Origin: Chitinophagaceae bacterium
GTDB taxonomy: Bacteria; Bacteroidota; Bacteroidia; Chitinophagales; Chitinophagaceae
Assembly (NCBI GenBank): GCA_023957125.1
Contig: JAMLHL010000019.1
Span: 28,332 to 92,331 of the forward strand
DNA length: 64,000 nucleotides
Direction: 5' to 3'
In this document: positions 35,430-42,785 of the stretch, piece by piece
How positions within the stretch are numbered: the stretch's first letter is position 1
Layout of the letters: each line of letters begins with the position of its first letter
Made by a program: the position numbers and the translations under genes
Notes under the pieces: generated by a model
The model's input: only the letters and a program-made list of their open reading frames with translations
The model's database searches: none
What the model was told of the DNA's origin: nothing

Positions 35430-36106
35430 AGATACCGAATGAACACCTTAAACGCTATGCAAGGCAGGAACAGAAGCGTAAGCTGAATGTTCGTAATAAG
35501 CATATGTATTACCTGATTGTTTGCGAAGGAGAAGCTACAGAACCTAACTATTTTGAAGGCTTGAAACAGGATTTACCCAAAGGTGTTTTGACAGCTTGTC
35601 AAATAGACATTGCAGGAACAGGGCGTAATACTCAATCACTGGTGGATGAAGCATTGCGGTTAAAAGCAGCGTATGAAAAAAACAGCACACGACCGGTCGA
35701 TAAACTTTGGGTAGTATTTGACAGGGACAGCTTTGCTGCCAACGACTTTAATAATGCCATTATTCGTTGTGCTCAAAGTAATCCTGTGATTGATTGTGCC
35801 TGGAGTAACGAGGCTTTTGAGTTATGGTATTTGCTCCATTTCCATTACTACCAAAACGCAATGAACCGAAAGCAATATCAAAGTTTGATTGAAGATAATC
35901 TTCGTCCTTATGTTGGAGATGATTATAATTATGAAAAAAACAGTAAAGAGATGTATGCCTTACTAAAAGAGCATGGTAGTATTAAAGATGCCATTCGGAA
36001 TGCTAAACGGCTTACGGAAACTTATGAGGATAGGCAGGACTATGCGGAACATAATCCGTGTACGATGGTGTGGATGTTGGTGGAGGAATTAGTAAAATTA
36101 AAATAG
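35414..36106 (+). CDS. RloB family protein (putative nuclease effector)
   Basis: The 230-residue protein matches the RloB family, with LIVCEGEATEPNYFEGLK (Glu38 and Glu40), a VVFDRDSF motif (Asp103 and Asp105) and NEAFELWYLLHFHYY. The early Glu and later Asp-x-Asp spacing resembles a TOPRIM-type metal site, so nuclease activity is plausible but not shown by the sequence. RloB was first noted in restriction-modification loci and occurs with an AAA ATPase as in AbiL. The start inside the ATPase gene fits this two-gene unit. Confidence 0.85.
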   Translation: MARKIKIPNEHLKRYARQEQKRKLNVRNKHMYYLIVCEGEATEPNYFEGLKQDLPKGVLTACQIDIAGTGRNTQSLVDEALRLKAAYEKNSTRPVDKLWVVFDRDSFAANDFNNAIIRCAQSNPVIDCAWSNEAFELWYLLHFHYYQNAMNRKQYQSLIEDNLRPYVGDDYNYEKNSKEMYALLKEHGSIKDAIRNAKRLTETYEDRQDYAEHNPCTMVWMLVEELVKLK

Positions 36107-36120
36107 ATAATACAATTATT

Positions 36121-37296
36121 ATGACTAATTATACGCATGATCCATTACGGGAGTTAATCGAAATAAGAAATCAACTCTCTTATACAAAGAGACTTGGCTT
36201 CTTATTTGGAGCAGGCACTTCAAAAGCAATGGGAATATCTGACATTGCAACTTTAACGAAAAAAATAGAGGATTCCTTAAATGATGCCTCTAAAGAAACT
36301 TTTATAAAAATTAAGGGCGATCTCGAAAAGGACGCACAACATATCGAAGCTATCCTTAATCAAATAAGATTAATTCGGCAAATAACCAAAGATGATAGTG
36401 AAAAAAAGTACAACGATATTACAGGCGATGTATCTCAAAAACTTGATAAGGAGATTTGCGACAAAATATATGAAATCATTTCTAACGAAGAACAAGCTGC
36501 TGATCTAAAAACTGCAAAGAAATTTATCGGCTGGTTAAATTGGATGTCTCGAGATTTTGTAAAAGAAATATTTACAACAAATTATGATTTGATACTTGAA
36601 AAATCATTTGAGGATTTACTAATTCCTTTCTATGATGGCTTTGTAGGTGCTCATGAACCTTTCTTTTCTCATGAAACGTTAGATAGCAAATCCAAATACG
36701 ATCGCCCCCCCACATCATGGATTAGGTTGTGGAAGCTCCATGGTTCTTTGGGTTGGTTTTGGAAATTGAATGAAGACAAAAAGACACATCGAGTAATTCG
36801 ATTAAGTTCAGGCGCAAAGGAAAAACGTCCAGACTCTGAACTTGTAATTTATCCTTCTAGAGATAAATATGAATCTTCAAGAAAGCAACCCTTTACTAGC
36901 TATTTTGATAGACTTAAAGAAACTCTATTAGCAGGAGAAGGTATATTCATTATAAGCGGTTATTCGTTCTCAGACGATCATGTTAACGAAGTGATTTTTA
37001 GCGGCTTAAATCAAAATAATAGATTACATATCATAGCGTTCTTTTTTGATGATAAGCCTTTGAACGCAATTATAGAGCAAGGAAAGAACTTTCCTAATTT
37101 AACATTGATTGGGCCAAAGCAAGCATCTATATCGGGAGTAAGCGGAGATTGGAAGCATGTAAAAGAAGGAGAGCTTTTAAGCCCATTTTGGGATAAGGAT
37201 AATAAAAAATTGAAACTTGGTGATTTTAAGGAGTTAGTAAATTTTCTGATACTCTCCTCAGGGCTTAAAGATAAAATTGAAAATCAGATTAAATGA
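36121..37296 (+). CDS. SIR2-domain NADase-type defence effector
   Basis: An upstream in-frame start at 36058 would overlap RloB. The ATG at 36121, 14 bp after the rloB stop, is preferred and gives 391 residues. The Rossmann motif FLFGAGTSKAMG has the NAD loop at 30-34. TTNYD at 152-156 and KLHG with His207 supply the conserved Asn and His of sirtuin-type NAD hydrolases, and a FIISGYSFSDDHVNEVI segment follows. SIR2 proteins paired with HerA deplete NAD during phage infection. It overlaps the HerA gene by ATGA. The coding sequence is AT-rich (19 of 60 bases are G or C at 36421-36480). Confidence 0.88.
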   Translation: MTNYTHDPLRELIEIRNQLSYTKRLGFLFGAGTSKAMGISDIATLTKKIEDSLNDASKETFIKIKGDLEKDAQHIEAILNQIRLIRQITKDDSEKKYNDITGDVSQKLDKEICDKIYEIISNEEQAADLKTAKKFIGWLNWMSRDFVKEIFTTNYDLILEKSFEDLLIPFYDGFVGAHEPFFSHETLDSKSKYDRPPTSWIRLWKLHGSLGWFWKLNEDKKTHRVIRLSSGAKEKRPDSELVIYPSRDKYESSRKQPFTSYFDRLKETLLAGEGIFIISGYSFSDDHVNEVIFSGLNQNNRLHIIAFFFDDKPLNAIIEQGKNFPNLTLIGPKQASISGVSGDWKHVKEGELLSPFWDKDNKKLKLGDFKELVNFLILSSGLKDKIENQIK

Positions 37297-39077
37297 AAGC
37301 AGATATAACATATTTGGGAGGAGTCATTAACGTGAATAGTGCTAGTGTTGAAGTAGAGGTATCAAAAGATATACCTTCGGCAGCACCGATTATTAATGGA
37401 AGGCTATATAAGTTAGGTCAGATAGGGACATTTGTCAAGTTTCCTATTGGCAATCTTACTCTTTACGGTCTAGTATCATCGGTGAGCAATACACCTTCAT
37501 CCATTGATAATATAGAGTATGAGCCCAATTATGGCTCCAGATTTTTACAGGTTCAATTGATTGGAGAGAAGCTGGGAAACGAAATCTTTGAAAAAGGAAT
37601 CGGAACGTTTCCTACGATCAATGACGAAGTACATATCGTAACGGAAGAGGATCTTAAAGAGATTTATGGAGTCAAAAAGAATGGGTTTATTGAAATTGGG
37701 AAGCATGCATCATCCGAAAATCTCCCTGTATATGTCAGTCTTCATAATTTAGTGTTGAGACATTCTGCCATTCTAGGCTCTACCGGTAGTGGCAAATCAA
37801 ATACAACTGCCCATATAATTAAAACTATTTTGGATAGCAGTGGAGGAGCCCGGCTGATTCTTGTAGATACTCATGGAGAGTATTCTTCAGCATTTGAAGG
37901 GAAGGCAAAGGTTTTCAAAATCAATCACGAAACGAACCCACTTCTTATTCCCTTCTGGACAATGAATTTTGACGAATTGTCATTCTTCCTTGTCGGGCGT
38001 CCCGATGGGCAAGAAAGGCCAGAAGACAAGCAGCTTAGAGATAAAATATTAGAGCTAAAAAAATCAAACGCAGCAGCGTTAAAAGCAGGTGCTGTTAATG
38101 CTGACTATATTACTGCAGACTCTCCAATACCTTTTGATATTAAGCAAATGTGGTATGATTTTGATAGAGAAATGAATGCTACTTACAATCATGCCAGTGA
38201 TCATATTAAAGCTAACGAATGTTTAGAAGAGGAAGGAGATGCCAGCATGTTAAAGCCTGCAAGATTTCAACCCCATTCACCTAATAATACTGCTCCTTAT
38301 AAATCAAAGAAGCAGACTATGTATCCTTATATAGGAAAAATCTATTCTCGCCTAAAAGATAGTAGATATAGCTTCATGTTTAATCCAAGCGATTACTATG
38401 ATATTAAAAGCGAGAATGATGTTGATCACTTGTTGAGAAGCTGGATTGGGCATGATCAAAGATTGACTATTCTTGACCTAAGCGGTATTCCTTTTGAACT
38501 AATTGATATTTCCGTCGGATTAATAACAAGATTTTTATATGATTCAATGTATTGGGGTCGCTTTGAAGAGTATACTGGAAGAAATAGACCATTATTAATG
38601 GTATATGAGGAAGCGCATTCATATTTGCCGAGAGGTGAAAAAAGTTCAAATATTTATGGATATGCGAGGAAAGCCGTAGAAAAGATATTTAAAGAAGGGC
38701 GAAAGTTTGGGATCGGTGCAATGGTAATAACACAACGCCCTTCTGAAATATCCGAAACTATTCTTGCGCAAGTAGGTACGTTTATAGCATTAAGATTGAC
38801 TAACAGCGGAGATAAAGGTACCGTTCAGTCTTCAGCTCCCAATAATATGAATAGTCTTATTGAATTATTGCCCTCTCTAAGAATTGGAGAAGCAATTGTT
38901 GTTGGAGAGGCAATTAATATCCCATCAAGAGTGAGGATTAACTTAGTGGAACCTCGACCTTCCAGTAATGACCCAGATTTAAACAGAGCTTGGGAGAACA
39001 CGTTTCAACCGAATAATGATAATTATAAGTCTGTTGTAAAAGCTATTAGGGAACAAAAAAATATTATCAACAAATAA
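37293..39077 (+). CDS. HerA-like hexameric ATPase/helicase of the SIR2 pair
   Basis: The 594-residue protein has an N-terminal HAS-barrel-like domain (about 1-120) and a FtsK/HerA motor domain. Walker A is LGSTGSGKSN (161-170), followed by VDTHGEYSSAF, a Walker B region LLMVYEEAHSYLP, and TQRPSEISETILAQVGTFIALRL with an arginine-rich end. HerA proteins form hexamers that move on DNA and in this context assemble with SIR2 into a large antiphage complex. The ATGA overlap with the SIR2 gene indicates equal synthesis. An insertion between about 225 and 320 is longer than in archaeal HerA. Confidence 0.88.
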   Translation: MKADITYLGGVINVNSASVEVEVSKDIPSAAPIINGRLYKLGQIGTFVKFPIGNLTLYGLVSSVSNTPSSIDNIEYEPNYGSRFLQVQLIGEKLGNEIFEKGIGTFPTINDEVHIVTEEDLKEIYGVKKNGFIEIGKHASSENLPVYVSLHNLVLRHSAILGSTGSGKSNTTAHIIKTILDSSGGARLILVDTHGEYSSAFEGKAKVFKINHETNPLLIPFWTMNFDELSFFLVGRPDGQERPEDKQLRDKILELKKSNAAALKAGAVNADYITADSPIPFDIKQMWYDFDREMNATYNHASDHIKANECLEEEGDASMLKPARFQPHSPNNTAPYKSKKQTMYPYIGKIYSRLKDSRYSFMFNPSDYYDIKSENDVDHLLRSWIGHDQRLTILDLSGIPFELIDISVGLITRFLYDSMYWGRFEEYTGRNRPLLMVYEEAHSYLPRGEKSSNIYGYARKAVEKIFKEGRKFGIGAMVITQRPSEISETILAQVGTFIALRLTNSGDKGTVQSSAPNNMNSLIELLPSLRIGEAIVVGEAINIPSRVRINLVEPRPSSNDPDLNRAWENTFQPNNDNYKSVVKAIREQKNIINK

Positions 39078-39088
39078 AACAATAAGAA

Positions 39089-39304
39089 ATGGAAATGATC
39101 TCAGTAAGTTCATCAAATATTGCCGCAATAGGATATGATGAACAAAATGCTACTTTAACAATACAGTTCATTAAGGATAATGCAGCGTATGAGTATTATG
39201 ATGTTCCACAATATGAGTATGATGCTTTAATGGCTGCGGATTCTAAGGGTAGTTACGCAAGTAAAAACATTTATAAAGTTTATCGTCAGCAAAAAATATC
39301 ATAA
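39089..39304 (+). CDS. KTSC-domain small protein
   Basis: The 71-residue protein consists almost entirely of a KTSC domain. It has VSSSNIAAIGYDEQNATLTIQFIKD, then AYEYYDVPQYEYDALMAADSKGSYASKNI, which matches the family pattern of a YxYxxVP core and a GSY..KNI end. The domain was named from the C-terminus of some lysyl-tRNA synthetases and also occurs alone with unknown function. It lies 11 bp after the HerA gene and 6 bp before the nuclease-like gene, so it belongs to the same transcript. An ATG two codons later is also possible. Confidence 0.8.
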   Translation: MEMISVSSSNIAAIGYDEQNATLTIQFIKDNAAYEYYDVPQYEYDALMAADSKGSYASKNIYKVYRQQKIS

Positions 39305-39310
39305 TTGTTT

Positions 39311-40345
39311 ATGGTTAGAATGGATCAGCAACTTAAACGGTTGGAAGTTTCAAGTTTCGAAATCGACAACTCAATCGTTTTCAATTATTTCGACAACCTT
39401 CCTGCATCCGAAAGGGATGAAAAACTTCTTCGAGCTATTTACATTGGCGTTTTAGCGCTGATGGAAGATCGCATTTCTGCTTTCCTGTCCAAAACCAGTA
39501 ATGAACTGGGTACAGAATTAGAAAGCCTGAAGATGATTTTCGATATGAAAAAGGAGCTTTTCTATAAATCCTCCGTGAAAGGGATGTTAGCGGAAGACGA
39601 AATAGCCGAGTATCTAAATCAATACTTTATAGAAAAGCTGCTGAAAGACAAAGCTGTTTTAACAGGAAATATAGCTGGCAATATATCTAAAAACAAAACT
39701 GGTGATATTGTATGTGAAGTAGATGGAAAGCCGAATCTTAGAATTGTTATCGAATGCAAATTCGATAAAGGTATCAGGTTGGGCGATATAGAGTCAAAAG
39801 AAATTTTTACCCGTAAGACCGATACTGCATGGAGCCAACTATTAGAAGCTCAGGCTAACAGAGATGCTAAAGTCAGCCTGATTGTTTTCGATATTTCCTT
39901 AGTGGATAATTCTATTCTAAAAAAATTTGAAAATGTAGGCTATATCCCAGGTATCGGATTTGTGGTTATTGTCAATTCTCAAAAAGGCGATTATACTAAT
40001 TTGGCTATTGCCTATATGCTTGCTCGTGATATCGCACTAAATGCCAAAACTGTAGAACTGGATAAAGAATTATTAGCTGTACTAGTAAACAGGATCATTA
40101 AGGATATAAATGAAATGTTGTCTATCAGAACATTGGTTCACAGTAATATTGAAAACAACAAAGCTATTCTGAAACAGTTAGATAAAAGCATGCTGTTAAT
40201 GGAGTTCAATCAACAGTACCTAAAAAAATTTTTGACAGATGGTACGTTAACTAAAGAAGACTTACTGAATTATTATCAAGCCGAAGATGTGAGGGATAAG
40301 TATTCGCTTATAGAAAAAGAGATAGAAAAAACCTTCAAAACATAG
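39311..40345 (+). CDS. PD-(D/E)XK nuclease-like protein of unknown family
   Basis: The preferred ATG is 39311; an upstream TTG at 39305 and a downstream ATG at 39320 are alternatives. The 344-residue protein has a helical N-terminus and a central segment with Glu in GMLAEDEIAEYL. Asp follows in KTGDIVCEV, then Glu and Lys in RIVIECKFDKG, and WSQLLEAQANRDA. This E...D...ExK...Q order is the PD-(D/E)XK restriction-fold layout. The C-terminal third is predicted helical. No named family was recognised. It lies 6 bp after the KTSC gene and 3 bp before jetA, so it could be a separate effector or part of a two-gene module. Confidence 0.6.
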   Translation: MVRMDQQLKRLEVSSFEIDNSIVFNYFDNLPASERDEKLLRAIYIGVLALMEDRISAFLSKTSNELGTELESLKMIFDMKKELFYKSSVKGMLAEDEIAEYLNQYFIEKLLKDKAVLTGNIAGNISKNKTGDIVCEVDGKPNLRIVIECKFDKGIRLGDIESKEIFTRKTDTAWSQLLEAQANRDAKVSLIVFDISLVDNSILKKFENVGYIPGIGFVVIVNSQKGDYTNLAIAYMLARDIALNAKTVELDKELLAVLVNRIIKDINEMLSIRTLVHSNIENNKAILKQLDKSMLLMEFNQQYLKKFLTDGTLTKEDLLNYYQAEDVRDKYSLIEKEIEKTFKT

Positions 40346-40348
40346 TCC

Positions 40349-41773
40349 ATGAACTACGAAAAAGCCTTATCCCTTTATCGCAATGACAAAACATTGCAGC
40401 TATTACGGGCAGAACATTTTCCGCTGCTGGTAGGCTTTTTTCATCTGGCATTCAAACAACAGGATAGAATATCCTATGCCCAGGGCGAATTACAAAGCCT
40501 CCTGGCCGATTACCTGTATGCCCTCGAAAGGCAGGATATCAATGAATATAATAAGTCGCCCCTTGAATATCTTTCACGGTGGGCACAGCAGGGTTATTTG
40601 CGCAGGTACTATGAAGCCGCCGATGAACCTATATATGAACTCTCTCCCGCCACTGAAAATGCACTCAAATGGCTGGAAGACCTGAACAAGCAGCAATTTG
40701 TAGGTACCCACAGCCGCTTATTGCAGTTTTTTCATCTGCTGCAGCAAATCGTTAATACCACCTCCGGTCCTTATGAACGGGTACAACAGCTACAGGCCGA
40801 GCGCCATAAAATTGACCAGGAAATAGCGCAAATACGCCAGGGGAATTTCATAAAACCATCCGATACCCAGGTCAAGGAAAATTACTTTTTGGCGGAAGAA
40901 ACGGCAAGACGCCTGCTTTCCGACTTCCGGCAGGTGGAAGAAAATTTTCGTGAACTGGATACCCAAACCCGCCAGACAATTGTAAAAAGCAGTCTCGCAA
41001 AGGCCGATTTATTGGACAATGTATTTGAACAGCAGGATCACCTGTGGAATACGGATCAGGGAAAAAGCTTCCGGGCTTTCTGGGAATTCCTGATGAGCGA
41101 GCAGATGCAGGACGATCTGGAAAACTTATTGCGTAAGATGAATGAGATACCTGCGATACAGGAAATAAAAAAGGAACAGACAGTAGACAGGATTAAAACC
41201 AACCTTGTTGATGCCGGCGATAAGGTAAACCGGAGTAATGACGGCCTGATCGAGCAACTCCGGAAATTTGTGGAGCAAAAAAATCTTTCAGAAAGCAGGC
41301 ATATATTACATAGCATCGAAGAGATAGAAAACCTGCTGCTGGAACACAAGGAAACGCTTAACTCCCGGGAATCTCTTTTGGAAATAGACGGGCTTTTTAA
41401 ACCCATGCTTATTATGGAACGACCCTTATTCAGCCCACCAGTCAAAGTTTTTTTTGATAAAACCGATATACAGGATGGGAGGCCGGAAGCGGATACAGAC
41501 CTTTTATTTGAACAGTTTTATGTAGATATAGAAGCGTTGCGGAACAATATCAAACAGGCGTTGCGAAACAAGACCCAGGTAGCGCTTTCCGAACTGCTCG
41601 ATTTGTATAAACCGCAAAAAGGCGTGACAGAAATTTTAGCGTATATGCAAATAGCGGCAAACGACAAAAAACACTATATAAACAGGGTATCGCAGGAAGA
41701 ATTAGTCGTTGAAAATATTGAGAGTAATAAAAAATATTCAGTAAAAGCGCCGGTGATCATATTCAACAGGTAA
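40349..41773 (+). CDS. jetA: Wadjet protein JetA (DUF3375, MukF/MksF-like kleisin)
   Basis: The 474-residue protein matches DUF3375 in length and style, beginning with NYEKALSLYRNDKTLQLLRAEHFPLLVGFFHLAFKQ, a winged-helix-like N-terminus. A long predicted helical region (about 150-340) includes QLQAERHKIDQEIAQIRQGNFI. JetA is the kleisin that links the SMC-like JetC dimer with JetB in Wadjet systems, which recognise and cut circular plasmid DNA. Base composition (28 of 60 G+C at 41221-41280) is closer to the host genes than that of the SIR2/HerA genes. It sits 2 bp before jetB. Confidence 0.88.
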   Translation: MNYEKALSLYRNDKTLQLLRAEHFPLLVGFFHLAFKQQDRISYAQGELQSLLADYLYALERQDINEYNKSPLEYLSRWAQQGYLRRYYEAADEPIYELSPATENALKWLEDLNKQQFVGTHSRLLQFFHLLQQIVNTTSGPYERVQQLQAERHKIDQEIAQIRQGNFIKPSDTQVKENYFLAEETARRLLSDFRQVEENFRELDTQTRQTIVKSSLAKADLLDNVFEQQDHLWNTDQGKSFRAFWEFLMSEQMQDDLENLLRKMNEIPAIQEIKKEQTVDRIKTNLVDAGDKVNRSNDGLIEQLRKFVEQKNLSESRHILHSIEEIENLLLEHKETLNSRESLLEIDGLFKPMLIMERPLFSPPVKVFFDKTDIQDGRPEADTDLLFEQFYVDIEALRNNIKQALRNKTQVALSELLDLYKPQKGVTEILAYMQIAANDKKHYINRVSQEELVVENIESNKKYSVKAPVIIFNR

Positions 41774-41775
41774 TT

Positions 41776-42342
41776 ATGGAACAGGGATATTCAATCAGTC
41801 TTATTGCCTTACTTAAGGGTATTGTATTTGACCATCAGAAAGAAGTATGGGACAACCTCTTGCGATATGAGCCGGATGTGAAAAGATATTTCCAACCGGT
41901 GGGGCTGGAATTGTATCTCGACAAAAGTGAAGGATACGCATTCCTGAGGCAAATTCAATGGGACGAAGACAACGGACTGCCTCGTTTAGCTGAAAAACGT
42001 CCGCTCAATTTCCTTACCTCCTTATTATGTATTGTACTTAGGAAATACCTGCTGGAGCAGGACGCACAGGGCGGATCAGTCCGGTCTATCATCAGCGAAC
42101 AGGAAATGATCAACCGCATAAAAGTCTTTTTGCCCGTTACTAATGATGAAGCAAAACAACAGGAAAAAATAATCAGCACCATTAACCGGGTGATTGACAT
42201 TGGTTTTTTACGAAAACTGGATGACCGGGAAAAAAATTACGAAGTACACAGGATCATTAAGGGGTTTATAAATGCGGATGTGATTGATGATACGTTGAGA
42301 AAATTAAAGGAGTATGCGGAAGAAAAGAATAATGCTAATTAA
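41776..42342 (+). CDS. jetB: Wadjet protein JetB (DUF4194)
   Basis: The 188-residue protein matches the short JetB/DUF4194 class, with ISLIALLKGIVFDHQKEVWDNLL, the FLRQIQWDED segment and RPLNFLTSLLCIVLRKYLLEQDAQGG, then two winged-helix-like stretches (IISEQEMINRIKVFLP; RKLDDREKNYEVHRIIKGFI). In Wadjet it is the MukE-like subunit that binds the kleisin and stabilises the SMC complex on DNA. The gene follows jetA after 2 bp. In ordinary Wadjet loci jetC follows at once, but here a remnant of another gene intervenes. Confidence 0.87.
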   Translation: MEQGYSISLIALLKGIVFDHQKEVWDNLLRYEPDVKRYFQPVGLELYLDKSEGYAFLRQIQWDEDNGLPRLAEKRPLNFLTSLLCIVLRKYLLEQDAQGGSVRSIISEQEMINRIKVFLPVTNDEAKQQEKIISTINRVIDIGFLRKLDDREKNYEVHRIIKGFINADVIDDTLRKLKEYAEEKNNAN

Positions 42343-42353
42343 ATTTAGATCAA

Positions 42354-42733
42354 ATGAGCCTTAATTTACAACATGCCAACCCTTCTATGCGTAACTTCTA
42401 TCTTGCTTTTGAGATTTGGGACGCAGTGCGTCCTGAATTGAGTTGGACACATTACCGGATTTTAAGTCGAATTGATAATCAGCAACTTAGAGAACAATAT
42501 ATGGCCCATTCCATAGAGGGCAACTGGAATACCCGAACCCTGCAACGCAATGTTGATAGTCAGTATATAGGCAGATTACTTCAACTCCCTCAAGACGAAA
42601 AACCGGTTGAAGCAAATCAATTCATTAAAGACCCCTATATTTTTGAATTTCTTGGTTTGCCAGTAAATACCGGCTATACCTTCCGGATGAGAAGGAGCTA
42701 AAACAACTGATTGAGTCTGATAGAGTGCGATGA
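42354..42733 (+). pseudogene. DUF1016/YhcG-type nuclease remnant with internal deletion
   Basis: The ATG at 42354 opens 115 codons that match the N-terminal DNA-interacting half of DUF1016 proteins: LSWTHYRILSRIDNQQLREQYM, then NWNTRTLQRNVDSQYIGRLL and KDPYIFEFLGLP. After about 42663 this frame gives unrelated text and stops at 42701. The other frame from 42674 reads LYLPDEKELKQLIESDRVR and stops at 42731-42733, which looks like the normal C-terminal end of such proteins. The middle, including the PD-(D/E)XK catalytic domain, is missing. The remnant lies between jetB and jetC in the same direction. Confidence 0.65.
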
Positions 42734-42785
42734 GAACTGGATAATGAGTAAATGGCAAAGAACCAAACTCCAAAAAAGAAGAAAG

